DNA from: Tethya wilhelma
Lineage: Eukaryota > Porifera > Demospongiae > Tethyida > Tethyidae
NCBI GenBank assembly: GCA_964030475.1
Contig: CAXIPT010000005.1
Coordinates: 1,111,607-1,175,606, forward strand
Direction of reading: 5' to 3'
DNA length: 64,000 nt
Position 1 is the first letter of the stretch. The number at the start of each line of letters is the position of its first letter. Shown piece after piece: positions 9,369 to 21,470 of the stretch. A model generated the notes under the pieces. That model had not been told where the DNA came from. It did not search any database and saw nothing but the letters and a program-made list of their open reading frames with translations. A program made the position numbers and the translations under genes.

Positions 9369-10796
9369 CCCATTTCTGTATTGCCTATTTGTTAATGATC
9401 TCCTTGATATTCTATCTTGCTCTGGCCTAGGTGCAACAATTGAAGATATTTATTGTGGTGCCCCAATGTATGCAGACGATCTGGCACTAGTTGCAAGCTC
9501 TCCAGAGGAGCTCCAGTCTATGCTTGACATTGTAGCCCAATATGCTTCCATGCAAGTGGCGATATCAGCTCAATGCAGAAAAATCTGCCATACTTGTAGT
9601 GGGAGAAACTAAAGCATCCAGAAACACTCGAAGGCGCAGTCGTAAGTGGTTCCTTGATGGAAACCATGCAGGTGTGCGAGACTGATGAGACTAAACACCT
9701 TGGGATTCTCCGCTCTGTCTACAACTCCTCCATCCGCCGCACTGCCAACCGTTGCACGTCTGGTAGAAGTGCATTTTTTGCACTCAATGGAGTGGGATCC
9801 AGATTTGGGTGTCTCCATCCTCTCACTTCCCATAGATTATATCAAGCTATAGCTGCCCCCATTCTGCTGTATGGTTCCGAACTCTGGTATCTGACCAAGA
9901 CTGAACTTTTAATGATAGAAAGGGTTCATAGGAAGATTTTACGAACAATTCAGGGGCTTCCCACAAGATGTCCTACCAGCTCCCTCCACACTCTGCTTGG
10001 TACGACTGATGTGCAGACGTTGATGAGGTCACGTAAGCTGAACTTTATTGTGTCTACTATCAACTTACCAGAGGACTCAGTTGCTAGAAGAGTTCTGAAG
10101 GCCAGAGGTAACTGTCAATCGGCACGGGGGCTTCTCCCCTCCTTCCATGCACTCCTAGACCAGCTTAATCTCCCTGATATTAACCAGCTGTTATCTTTAA
10201 CTCCTAAACAACATATTTGGAAGAGGTTCAAGTGACAAAGAGACAGTTAGAGATCCAATCGTATCTATCCTTTCTTGATGACTGTGAATTAAGGATACCT
10301 GTTAAGTGAGTGTGATGTTGCTCCTGGTACTCCTTCTAACCTCTGGCTCTAACGCACAAAGAAGTCGAACTTTAGATTGAGGCTCCTTCTAGGTTGTGGG
10401 GGGCTGGAAGATGATTGCTCCAAGTTCAGACACCATTCATATAATATAAGACAGGGAGATCCGTCCTGCAAGCTCTGCCTAGCGCCCCTCGAGGATGCTC
10501 ACCACTTTTATCAGTTGCTGTCCAGCATTGGAGTCAAAGCGCCTCGCTCTGCTGGCCGCAGCTCCGCCTTCTGTTACGGCAAGCATTCCTGACTACATCA
10601 CGTGCTCCGAATCGTTTACAGAAACCATACTAGGAGTGAACTGGATTGATTGTATAGAAGTACAAAGGTTCTGTATCGACTTCTTGTGTGATCTCAAAGC
10701 ATATAGGCTAGATCTTTTCACGGAATTAAATCTTGTGGCCCTATAGTTTGCTGGGCAACTCTCCTTTATTGGAGGCAAAAAAGAAGAAGAAGAAGT
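9369..10796 (+). mobile_element. Non-LTR retrotransposon, 3' half (RT C-terminus, zinc-like motif, AAG tail)
   Basis: Begins inside a reverse transcriptase: PFLYCLFVNDLLDIL, then the catalytic box MYADDLALV with YADD at 9469-9480. The frame shifts near 9600 and continues through KHLGILRSVYNSS, ILLYGSELWYLTKTEL and RVHRKILRTIQGLPTR, ending at 10235. A further frame carries CKLCLAPLEDAHHFISCC at about 10470, a Cys-Cys-His-type knuckle typical of LINE C-termini, and ends at 10746. The 3' end is marked by an (AAG)n run at about 10782-10796. Multiple frame changes make it a dead copy. The N at 9368 replaces everything upstream. Confidence 0.8.
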
Positions 10797-11066
10797 GTTG
10801 CGCTTTGCTGCGCGTTAAATAGAATAACTTATTATTTCAGTACCAAGTAAGTATATTCTTACCTGTTTCAATGAAATCTTAGCTGTAGCAAAAGCGCCGC
10901 TTCTGTTCTGGATTTCACTCCTTTCTTGGGACGGCATCAAAGATTTACAAATTGTGGCAGCTGCCAAAAAATGCCCAAAAGTGCAACACGCGCGGTTCGT
11001 GAAATTTACATTAGAGCATATGGGCCTTTCCAATCCCGGGTATATACGTAGTCTCTAATATCTATG
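10797..11066. mobile_element. Half-copy of foldback element C
   Basis: Matches 8500-8748: cagtaccaagtaagtatatt, then gcgccgcttctgttctgg, then aatcccgggtat...tctaatatctatgg. Its right edge abuts the conserved promoter core of receptor A at 11067, so the insertion lies immediately upstream of that gene. Confidence 0.75.
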
Positions 11067-11223
11067 GTTCAATATTCATAGCTGGGCGTTAAATACTTTA
11101 CATTCCCTGATTCCAAAACAAGACATGGTTCCTTCTAGACTGAGAAATTGGTTAATATTTCCTGTTTTCAAGACTAAATACAAGACAATTTGGAACTTGT
11201 GCTTAGAGAATCGTGTCTAAATC
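11067..11223 (+). promoter_or_regulatory. Promoter core and 5' leader of receptor A
   Basis: The stretch ttcatagctgggcgttaaat followed by actttacattccctgattcc is shared with the region upstream of receptor B (35300 onward) and, more loosely, with C (38270 onward) and D (about 21420, reverse). Conservation upstream of four paralogs supports a regulatory or 5' UTR role. In A the upstream gcgcatgcgc palindrome is no longer here; it lies 3.6 kb away at 7473-7482, inverted. Confidence 0.55.
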
Positions 11224-13007
11224 ATGAAGCATTCTGGAGAGTGGAAGCTCTTGATACTGACTTCAGTTACTGTGACTGTGTTCATTATAGGAAAAGGTAC
11301 TGTATTAGATTATCATAATTTTGACATCACAACTGACCCAGCCGTAAATTAATGAACCTCCTATGACTGGTATAATAGTAACATTAGATTTAAAACACAA
11401 CTGTGTTACAATAGTTTTTGTGAATCATGGCTGGTTTGGTGTAACTATTACTATTGGTATAGGTCACTGTCTACTCATTTTTATTGATCCTCCTGATGGG
11501 ACCACAGTTGCTGGTTTTGAAGGAGATGTCAGTGGCAACACTAACTTCACTTGTAGTGTGGTTGATAGTGATGTGCAAGTCACTACAGCCTGGTCCATTC
11601 AAGGACTTGGAGGTGTAACTGGTCTGCAATTAATTGTTGATACACAGTCTCCCTTTATGGCTCTCTTTGATATCACTGGAGATGAACGAAATGATTCTAC
11701 TGGATTGGAAACATTTCGAAATAGACTGACCATCTTAAACTTCACTTCAGATATTGAAAATGCTGTTCTATTTTGTGGAACTGGTTCTGATCGACAGTTT
11801 GCAAGTTTTCCATTAAGAATATACCGTAAGTTTGTCATTTAATTTACAATTGGTTAATATGCATATATTCCCCCCCTCTCATCCAGGCCCTCCATCTCTA
11901 AGAGATAACTATCTGATCAGTATCATTGAAACAACTCGGAATGTTCCAATCGACCTCTCTCTTGAGCCAGCTGCCTTCCCTACCCCTCAGATGTACCAGT
12001 GGTCTAAAGATGGAGTGAATGTGGACAGCAATACAAACCCTAGGATCACCTACACATACCCAGCGGCCATGTTTGAAGAGGTACTCCGAGGAGACAGTGG
12101 TAGTTACTCTCTCTCTGCCTCCAACCATGTTCCAATGGACTCCTCACTTGCTATTGGCGATGATACTGGTGATTTTCAACTGGACGTCTTGTGTAAGTAA
12201 ATCATCTTTGAAGTTTGAACCAACTTGAGCAGTGTAAAATTAAGCAATGCTCTATTTGTTCAATATAAATAGTTGGTCCTGTACTTGATCGAGGGGTAAC
12301 AGAACGAGCTGTTCTTTTGGGAGAACCCCTGTCCTTGGAGTGTGGACGGAATCTTGATAGTAATCCAGAAGCCATTGTTGAATGGAGGGATCCAGGAGAA
12401 ATGGTGGTACTGGACAATGCTAGATATGATCTTGAAGATGGACCAGAGGTGATCAGATTGAACTTTACTCACACAATTGAAAGTGATAAAGGAGATTGGA
12501 CATGTACAGTGAGGGTATCTGGTACTGATGTCACGACTGTTCAAGATGGCCAGGTGGTAACTCAACATTCTGCTATTGTTGGCTCGGAAATAGTCCGGAT
12601 TAGTCTCACTGTTGTTGGTAAGTCAAAATGACTATGATATTAGATACAAAGCAAATAAAATTTTCAACTCATTTTTGATTTTGTTTCTCCAGTCCCACCC
12701 TCTGAACCTCGTCTCTTTGATATCAATCAAGTGGGAGCCACATGGGCTGAAGTGTGCTGGCAAGTTCCAGAGAACCTAGGATCTCCAGCTGTATCGAGAT
12801 ATGAAGTGGTTGCCATGATCAACAGCACTGGTCAGATAGATGTTGTCATGTCCATTGAAGGCACTGAGACCCAGCTGAATGTGACTGGCCTTCTTCCTGG
12901 GACTGACTATGTGATGAGTGTCAGAGCTATCTCTGAAGTTGAAATTGATAATGTTATTGGAAGGAGTGGCTTCAGCAATACTGATAATGCAACTACTGGA
13001 GTTACAG
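11224..13007 (+). CDS. Receptor paralog A: signal peptide, three Ig-like domains, FN3 (3'-truncated)
   Basis: Exons: 11224-11296 (signal peptide MKHSGEWKLLILTSVTVTVF), 11463-11825, 11887-12192, 12273-12617, 12693-13007. All introns are GT-AG, phase 1. Domain 1 is Ig-like (NFTC, W, LFCGTG). Domain 2 has an Ig-like fold pattern but no cysteine pair. Domain 3 is Ig (LSLECG, VEWRDP, WTCTV). Domain 4 is FN3 (PPSEPRLFDI, WAEVCWQVP, LLPGTDYVMSVRA). Exon lengths equal those of paralog B. The gene is cut after exon 5: the next FN3 exon, the membrane segment and the tail are absent, and repeat A copies start at 13047. As found it would lack membrane anchoring. A is an extracellular recognition or adhesion-type molecule by domain content; no ligand is known. 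Confidence 0.8.
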
Positions 13008-13046
13008 GTAAAATAGTATCATAGAATCATACGTACGGTAGTATGT

Positions 13047-14015
13047 GTAGTAGGAATGGGCCGACTGTCCCATAGACACAATACAAAATGTTGGTCACTA
13101 TAAAAATCTAGTTAAGCAGAAAATAACTTACGGCCTTCAAAGTTGCTGAGAGGCTCTCACTAACAGAATACCAACTGCATGCAAGGCCCAAAACTCACAA
13201 AAACCTTCCTTAGCACTCGTAGAGAGCGCCAGTGGGAAGCCACCATAGTGCCATTTTTGTTCTCTATAAACGTACTTACGTACTTCCTAACTGACTTACA
13301 GTACTTGAAAAGGATTTCCAGAGAACCAGAATGTGTTGAGCCAATTTGACAGCACAAAGTAAGTTCTTTTCATGGGTACTACATTCCTTGATACTCGTTT
13401 TGATCATAAATATGCCTAAATAAAAACTATAGAAAGCTTTGAAACTTAGTGTATAAATTCATGTACTACAATGCAGCCAGTTTGAGAGTTCAAAGTTCAT
13501 AATTAACTATCCACGTGGCATTATTATGCGCATGCGCATTAGCCTCTCCAGCGTAATGTAGCTGCTACTCAAGCTTTTTGTAGGGACTAACCAGTCTCTA
13601 GTCACCACACTGTAGTGTTGAAAAAATTGAATGAAAAAAATAAGTAGTGTAGGAATGGGCAGTGCNTAAATTTTTACTACTTGTTCATTCACTTTTTCAA
13701 CACTACAGTATGGAGACTATCAGAGACTGGTTAGTCCCTACAAAAAGCTTGAGCAGCAGCTACATGCACTGCATTATGCTGGAGGAGGCTAATGCGCATG
13801 CGCATAATAATGCCACGTGGATAGATAATAACCTTTGAACTCTATCTACAAGCTGAATTTGTACACTAAGTTTCAAAGCTTTGTTTAGGCCTATTTACGA
13901 TCAAAACGAGTATCAATGAATGTAGTACCCATGAAAAGAACTTACTTTTTGTGCTGTCAAAGTTGGCTCAATACAATCTGATTCTCTGGAAATCCTATTC
14001 ATGTCTACGTAAGTA
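13047..14015. repeat. Two repeat A copies, head-to-head around a single N
   Basis: 13047-13665 is a reverse copy and 13667-14015 a forward copy. They meet at N 13666 within gaatgggcagtgcNtaaattt. Each contains gcgcatgcgc (13528-13537 and 13794-13803) beside ccacgtgg. The join interrupts the intron after exon 5 of receptor A. Confidence 0.75.
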
Positions 14016-14249
14016 CGTACCAGGTAGGTAGCCTCGTAAACCCATAGATAATATAGTACCCGAGGAAGGGCTAGCCTCGAACCAGGCTCTCTCCCGCTAA
14101 TTTCTTCTGCACGCGAATTATCATCCACTGCGCGTGCAAACAAGCAAAGGGAGGGAGAGCTGCCGCCTGGCCGGCCTGGAAGATGTTAATCACGTGCACG
14201 TCGTAGCTAGCTCCTAGATCCTAGATCCTCCTACCGCCCGCACTGGCGA
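14016..14249. other. GC-rich stretch, possible retrotransposon 5' UTR
   Basis: About 230 bp, clearly GC-richer than the surroundings, with gcctcgaaccaggctctctc and repeated tagatcctagatcct words. It leads into the ORF1 remnant of retrotransposon X, so it may be its 5' UTR. There is no coding evidence. Confidence 0.35.
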
Positions 14250-16325
14250 CGAACCAGCCGATTTTCAAGCTTTAAAGAATGCCAGCTGCAAGCCACAGTT
14301 GAAGCCCAGTCAAAGAGCTACTAAGCTGCTGTCAAACAGCGTGGCAGAAACAAAAACAAGGCCCAAACAAAGAAATCTCAGAGCAAGGCTACCAATCGCA
14401 ACAATGCCAATGGCCCAGGATCACCTTCAAGGAAGTCAAGTCCCCCCAAAGCCAAGGTTCCGGTAGTTGGAGCTAGGAAAGTCTGGGGGACTATGCGAGA
14501 GACTTCAGCTACTGCTGTTAAAACCACTGTGACAAAACTCACTTCTGTGAACAAGTTGAAGTCAAGCGTAAGTTTAAATCAATAAATGGTAACAATAATC
14601 ATGTGAGGTGGTCACCGTGGTGGTTTGTATTGAGGGGAGACGAAGATGTTCTCTCTAAACTAGAACAAGAATGGGAACAGGTTCAACTTCAAACAAATTG
14701 GAAACTGGAACCATTACTTAAGTTTGCTGACAATGATATTGTGCCTAATGCTGAGCTGGATGAACCTAACACCAACTCCAAGCAACACTCTAACTCTTTT
14801 TTAGACAACTAAAATCATCAGGCCATATGTTGGGTGGAAATTCATGCTTATCAATAATGTACTTTAATTGCCGAAGCATTGTTCCCAAACTTGACAAGCT
14901 ATGTTGTCTTTGTTTAGCTCAGTAATAAACCATCCGTCGTTTGTCTCACAGAAACATGGCTTTGTTCAGACATCCTTGATTCAGAACTACATATTCCAAA
15001 TTACTCTATTGTTAGGCTCGATAGAAACAGACAGGGAGGAGGAGTAGCAATTTATGTCCATAACTCACTATCTTTCAATATTCTTTTACATGGCCCTGCA
15101 GACTTGGAATTAATTGTCATCTCATTACAATCTAGCAGGTCATTGCAAGCAAACCTGAGTTTGGGTGTTTTTTATAGACCACCTTCATCACCATCTTCTA
15201 TTTTTGATACTCTTTCAGACACCTTATTTTCTATTAACCATTCTTATTTTTCTAATTTTGTATTATTAGGTGATTTTAATGTTAACGTAATGAATCCAAA
15301 CGATCATTTTTATAGTAAGATCAAAGAGCTAATGGATAGTTTTGTATTCTCTCAGGTTGTATCATCTCCAACTCACAAGTCACCAAACTCAGAACCAAGT
15401 CTCATTGACCTTGTTTATGTTTCTAATACCAATCTTTTTTAGTTTTGTAACATTATCCCTCAACTTGCGAACTCAGATCACTATGGCTTACATGTTTGTA
15501 TCATTGTACTGACTCTTCCCAGCAAACTTCCTTATCACGTCGTAAAATTTGGAGGTACAAACATGCAAACTTTGAAAGAGCAAACAACCTTCTAATGGAC
15601 ATGGACTTAGACTGTATTATCGACCCAGAGGATGTTCAATCTTTATGGTCAAACTGGAAGAGGGCTTTTTTGGACATCATGAATGAGTGCATTCCAACAT
15701 CAGTGCTACCAAATCGGAAAAATCTCCCATGGCTCACCAAGGACATAATTCAGCTAATCCGTAAAAGGAACCGGCTGTTTAAAAGAGCACAAAAATCAAA
15801 TGACCCAAATGACTTTCTTAAATTTAAATCTGTACGAAATGAGGTTTTTCTAGACTAAGACAAAGCAAGCAAAGTTTTTTTTCAAATTTGGATCCGAAGT
15901 GTCCTAAAGATTTTTGGAAGTCGATCAAAGCACTAAGCGCAACGTCGGAAACCTGTTCAACTATTCCTACACTAATTGACAGCACAGACAACGAGGTGAA
16001 CAACACTGTGGACAAGGCGAATTTGTTGAACCAAACATTCGCCAGTCACTTTAACACTATGCAAGTACCTCTTAATCCAATTGATATCCCAGCACCCAAA
16101 CCTGAAGACACTTGTGACAACATTCTATGTTCTGAAGAAGAAGTCTATAACCACCTAATCTCACTTGATGTCACCAAATCCAACAGAGACGATGATATCT
16201 CAGCACTCATGCTCAGGAACACAGCTCTCAGTATTACTGAATTGGTCACCAAAAAATATTTAATATATCCGTCCAACTTGGTGAACTACCTGAAGAATGG
16301 AAAGTGTCACGTATTACTCCTATAT
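14250..16325 (+). mobile_element. Non-LTR retrotransposon family X, copy 1 (ORF1 remnant, endonuclease, RT start)
   Basis: A basic ORF1 remnant (about 14330-14580) and WWFVLRGDEDVLSKLEQEW (14603-14812) precede an endonuclease: CLTETWL, GGGVAIYVHNSL, GVFYRPPSS, GDFNVNV near 15269, and LIDLVYVS. Stop at 15442. Another frame (15496-15858) is the linker, and a third (15888-16325) leads into the start of the reverse transcriptase. Stops and frameshifts show it is dead. It ends abruptly at N 16326. The segment 14985-16325 has an inverted, apparently identical copy at 23498-24838, sharing every disabling change I compared. Confidence 0.8.
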
Positions 16326-16326
16326 N

Positions 16327-16417
<91 letters not shown>
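16327..16417. repeat. (TG)n microsatellite
   Basis: About 45 uninterrupted TG units directly after the N. They separate retrotransposon X copy 1 from the 3'-truncated end of the minus-strand Reeler gene. Confidence 0.95.
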
Positions 16418-16465
16418 CTATGACATTGTATCAAGCTAGCACACTAGGTACACTTTATTACTCAC

Positions 16466-18071
16466 AATCAAATGGATCCCCATCCACAGTGCATTCAAAT
16501 GTTCCAACAATATTTGTCGAACATGAGAGAGTAAGTGTCCCAGTTTGCTGGTCAACACTAGGTGTACAACTGAGCAATGGAGGATCTGCACCGCGCATAG
16601 AAACATACATAGCAGCACAGTAAAAGATAATCGATTATCACATTTGCAATGACAAAAAAGGTGAATACATCTTCTCAGCAGGGCACAGACAAAACCTACT
16701 TGTGAGCTGAAGTGAGGTGCTGATACTCTGCTCAGTACCAGGAATGGCTGCTGTTATGGTAAACGTATGGCTACCAAGTGATAGCTCATTAAAGTCAAGC
16801 GTGGTCGGTAGTGTACCTAGCAAACAATATGGCAAAGAAAACAGAAATCACAAAAGAACTAGACAAAAAATACTTTGTGCCAAACCTAACTTAATCTTAC
16901 ATGGTTCTGGATCATTTTCATCCAATTGACAAGTAAACTGGCTTGCAATAAAACCAGTAGATTCGCAAGTGAAGGAAATGATACTACCTTCTTGAGTAGG
17001 AGCACATGCAAAGTTCACTGCTGATCCTAAAAGGAGCAACCACACAATATCACAAACAATGGTCACTGCCAAATACAGCTGCACACATACACACAGGTCA
17101 CAGCATGGGATGCACACACTGTACTTCACACCTGGACAGTTTACACACTACATATGCTGCAGGTATTGTAACTTAACCTCAAACTGTTTGTAGTGGAGGC
17201 TGTTAATTAGCCACAAAGATAAACTTGCATACACAGCTAGCTAAAAAGACAAAAGATACCAACAGCACATTCACTAACCTGGTGCAGGTGGACACAGGGC
17301 ATTAGGTTTCTGCATTGAAAGTATATACGATTTTGTAAAGTATCACTCTATAGCAACTCAACATGGCAACCCACCAATTCTGGTCCACGAATTTGCCGAT
17401 GAAAGTTGCTAAACATCCGTGTGATTGAGTACCTGCATGCCAGCATTATATGACAATGAATTGTGAATACATAGCATATTTTTAAAATCATATTTCATAC
17501 CAAAATTGAACATCTCCTGAGCCAAAAAACTGAGGTGCTTGCCAAGTAAGATCAACAGATGTTTTGTCTGATCGACTGGTGTGGGTGGCTGAAGGCTGTT
17601 CTGGGTCGCAGTTCCAAAGTTGCCAGTCACCACTTGCATCAGCAAATTCACCCACAAATGGTGCACTAGAGTCGAATGCTGCAGTAGATTGTCTACTTTG
17701 GATTGCAAATCCTCGGAATGGCTGAGTAGGATCACTAGTGTTCAAACGAACTGAAAAAGACAAAAATATTGTGCATTTATAAATAGATTCGAATTATTAA
17801 AACATGCCTTCATTCACCACTCACATGTATGTTGAGCCCCACAAATGTACTCTGAAGCGTCAGCTGCAACTGGTTCACCATCCACAGCAACGAGAGTCAG
17901 CTGGAAAGGACACTCTTCGCTGTCGGAACCACATTGGGCAGCAGCTATGCCAGCATGTTGTTGGGTCAAATCATCACAAGCTAGAAGAGGGGCTCCGCTT
18001 GGCAGAGCTGTGGCGTAGTGCCAGTCAGCCGCAAGAAGAAGACCAAGTAGCACAAGAGAGCTAACCATCAT
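16466..18071 (-). CDS. Reeler-domain secreted/adhesion protein, 3'-truncated
   Basis: Minus-strand exons: 18071-17825, 17750-17501, 17432-17375, 17309-17279, 17026-16901, 16816-16700, 16585-16466; all junctions keep frame. The signal peptide is MMVSSLVLLGLLLAADW. It is followed by a Reeler domain: PSGAPLLACDDL, QPFRGFAIQSRQS, VGEF, WQLWNC, THTSRSDKTSVDLTW, APQFFGSGDVQFW. A Pro/Cys linker (KPNALCPPAP) leads to two copies of the two-exon module: CQLDENDPEPC with LSLGSHTFTI, then CTVDGDPFDC. The second half of the last module is missing because a TG microsatellite and an N intervene. It lies only 226 bp downstream of receptor D on the same strand. Reeler domains occur in reelin, spondin and invertebrate immune proteins; the role here is unknown. 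Confidence 0.8.
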
Positions 18072-18296
18072 ATTGCTGAGAAGCTCCTCGTGCAAACTGA
18101 AGAAAACTGAAACATGCTGGAATTCACTAAAGCTGGCCACACCTCCAAGCTCCACCCCTCTAATGGCGGTTATAAATGCGCATGCTCAGTATGTATCAGT
18201 AACTTCTAAACACCAAAACAATACATGGCAATACAATTGCAAGTAAGAGGGGAGGGCAATAATAAATTAATGCACTGAGTCAATCTCTATCTAATC

Positions 18297-18941
18297 TCAC
18301 TGGACTGTAGCATATGCACTATTTTGTTTCAGTTCAATGATTTGGTTGGTTTGTGATGAAGAATTGATTCCAGCGTCAATGTCTTCATATACAGTGTCCC
18401 CACTAGGAATTATATTACTTGCTGAGTGCTCACAGTTAGTAGCTAGAAAGTGCCGTTTCAGAAAGATATATACAAGAAATCCACCAAAAAGAGTTCCGAC
18501 AATGAAGAACACAAGCGAGAATATCACTGCAGTAATTGATACCGCAGCACCAGTAGAAATGGCACCTACATTACAGCTAGTGCTGGTAGGCATAGTTTCC
18601 ACAGTAAATTCAGTGTAAAAAATTGTACCAGTAATGCTAATGGAAGGGCCTTGCGTGTATTCTGAGCTACCAAACTCATTCCTAGCTCTTGCACTGAAGA
18701 TGTACAGCTGTCCTACAGTCAGACCTTCAATAGTCACTGTTTCAGATTGACCACTTTGATCTGTATAGATAGGAAATTCTGTGATTATTTTCTCTTGACT
18801 AGGAGGAATTTCATAAGAGACATCGAAATAGAAGCTGTGGAGAGGCTGGCCTACACCAGCAGAGTTAGTCACCAAGGTGACATCTACATCTCCTCCTTCA
18901 TCACCCTCAACAACAGTAAAAGAGAGGGGAGCCTGTGGAAC

Positions 18942-18991
<50 letters not shown>

Positions 18992-21381
18992 ATCATCTTT
19001 AAATTCAACATTACTTCATATAATCAAAACAAGCTGCTAATTTGTACAGAGGACATAAATGTACATCCTTTGTATAATGTGATTGTAGCATGTTACATGT
19101 ATGGTACAAATAAAGACAATGAATACCTATTCTATGGCTCACAGGCAGACACTCTGAACTGCCACTGCCTTCACTGTTGGTGGCTGTGACTCTGAATGTA
19201 TACTCTCGTCCTGTTAGCAGTCCTGAGACAGACAGTGACGTGTCTTCAATACCAGCAGCACCAGCTGACTCTGTTGTTGTCACTGTGATATCTACAAAAG
19301 AGTACTCCACTTCTACAGCAGTGAGCTCAAGACCACCCATGTGGGTATAGTTCCAGTAGACTGTAATATTTCCAGCTGAAGATACAGCCATCATACAGTT
19401 TGGAGCAGGGGCTAAATAAGCAAAATTTTGAATACAATCATTACATGACATGGTGATAAAATATTTTTACCTGTAATCCCAGTTATTGTACTAGCAGTGT
19501 TGCTGAGGACACTCCTTCCAATAAGATTATCAGTTTCAACTTCAGAGATAGCCCTCACACTCATCAAATAAGCAGTCCCAGGAAGAAGGCCAGTCACATT
19601 CAGCTTGTTTTCATTGCCTTTAGTAGACATGACAACACCTATCAGACCATTGTTGTTGATCACGTTGATGGCAAACACCTCATATCTCGATACAGCTGGA
19701 GATCCTAGGTTCTCTGGAGCTTGCCAGCAGACTTCAGCCCATGTGGCTCCCACTTGATTGATATCAAAGAGACGAGGCTCAGAGGGTGGGACTGGAGAAA
19801 CAAGATTAAAATGAGAGATAGTTTTAGAAATATTGTGATAATTATAGATTTGATATCATACTCATTTGACTTACCAACAACAGTGAGACTAATGCGGACC
19901 GTTTCTGCACCAACAAGAGCAGTTGGTTGGGTTACAAGTTCGCCACCTTGAACAGTAGTGACATCAGTACCAGATACTCTGACTGTACAAGTCCACTCTC
20001 CTTCATCATCCATGATTATGCGAGTAAAGTTCAATCTGATCACCTCTGGTCCATCCTCAAGGTCATATCTAGCATTGTCCAGCACCAACATTTCATCTGG
20101 ATCCCTCCATTCAACAGTAGCTGTTGGATTACTGACAAGATTATGTCCACACTCCAAGGACAGGGGTTCTCCCAAGAGAACAGCACGTTGTGTTACCCCT
20201 CGATCAAGTTCAGGACCAACTATTGATAATTATAAAACAGTTAAACTTTTTAGAAACATTGGTATTTTTATGACAATAACACCTTGGTATTTTTACTTTA
20301 CTTACACAAGACATCCAGTTGAAAATCACCAACATCATCGCCAATAGCAAGTGAAGAGTTCATTGGAACATGGTTGGAGGCGAAGAGAGAGTAACTACCA
20401 CTGTCTCCTCGGAGTACCTCTTCAAACATGGCAGCTGGGTATATGTAGGTGATCCTAGGGTTTGTATTGCTGTCCACATTCACACCATCTTTAGACCACT
20501 GGTACATCTGAGGGGTAGGGAAGGCAGCTGGCTCAAGAGAGAGGTCAATTGGAATATTTTGAGTTGTTTCAATGATACTGATCATATAGTTATCTCTTAG
20601 AGATGGAGGACCTGGATGAGAGGGGAAGGGGGGGGGTTAATCAATCACAAATTACTTAATTTAGTATAATATTGTGACAAACTTACGGTATATTCTTAAT
20701 GGAAAGCTTGCAAACTCTGGATCAGTACCAGTTCCACATAATAGAACAGCATTTTCAATATCTGAAGTGAAGTTTAAGATGGTCAGTCTATTTCGAAATG
20801 TTTCCAATCCAGTAGATCTATATATAGAGTCATTTCGTTCATCTCCAGTGATATCAAAGAGAGCCATAAAGGGAAGCTGTGTATCAACAATTAATTGCCG
20901 ACCAGTTACACCTGCAAGCCCTTGAATGGACCAGACAGTAGTGACTTGCACATCACTATCAACCACACTACAAGTGAAGTTAGTGTTGCCACTGACATCT
21001 CCTTCAAAACCAGCAACTGTGGTCCCATCAGGAGGATCAAGAAAGTTTTCTAGACAGTGACCTGTCAATAAAAATACCAAATTTCCCATCCACAACATTG
21101 TATGAAGTACTGAAAACCCAATGCATGGTGATAGGTACTGTGATGATTGTATTAAAACAACCAATTATTGTCAATTTGGTTGCTTCCCAATAATATTATG
21201 CTAGTATAATTATCTAGGTTCAATTCATTTATGCCTTGCTTGTGACAGAACAAAGACAACTACTAATATACATAGTTAACACAAGATAGCCCCAAATAAA
21301 TATACATATAATCTATATTATAACTATAGCTGTACCTTTCTTACTGAACACAGTGATCAAGAACCACTCCATTAAATTCAT
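18297..21381 (-). CDS. Receptor paralog D: Ig3-FN3x3-TM with ITSM and ITIM tail
   Basis: Minus-strand exons: 21381-21336 (signal peptide MNLMEWFLITVFSKK), 21061-20687, 20611-20306, 20219-19875 (three Ig-like domains), 19791-19471 (FN3), 19411-19127 (FN3), and a last exon from about 18940 to 18297. The last exon holds a third FN3, a transmembrane segment (ITAVIFSLVFFIVGTLFGGF), a basic KRHF border and a tail of about 55 residues. The tail contains TVYEDI, which fits the ITSM pattern TxYxx(I/V), and SAYATV, which fits the ITIM pattern (I/V/L/S)xYxx(I/V/L); the tyrosines are 25 residues apart, 3 residues from the C-terminus for the second. It is the only one of the four paralogs with its membrane and tail region intact. 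The acceptor of the last exon is uncertain: frame wants a start two bases before CCACAG, where no AG is present and a (CA)n repeat abuts. Confidence 0.85.
18944..18990. repeat. (TG)n microsatellite at an intron acceptor of receptor D
   Basis: Read on the minus strand this is a CA array ending a few bases before the last exon of receptor D, where a pyrimidine tract and AG are expected. It may affect splice-site use. Confidence 0.9.
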
Positions 21382-21470
21382 GTTTCAGACCCGTAAAGTT
21401 ATACTAGTACTGAAACGCCCAGATATGAATAACGTTAACAATACCCTAATGCGCATGCGCACGAATCAAC
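21382..21470 (-). promoter_or_regulatory. Promoter region of receptor D with NRF1-like palindrome
   Basis: Contains gcgcatgcgc at 21451-21460 and, on the minus strand, attcatatctgggcg close to the start exon. The same order (palindrome, then ATTCAT..TGGGCG) occurs upstream of B and C. The decamer matches the core of the NRF-1/alpha-Pal consensus; binding in this organism is inference. Confidence 0.5.
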
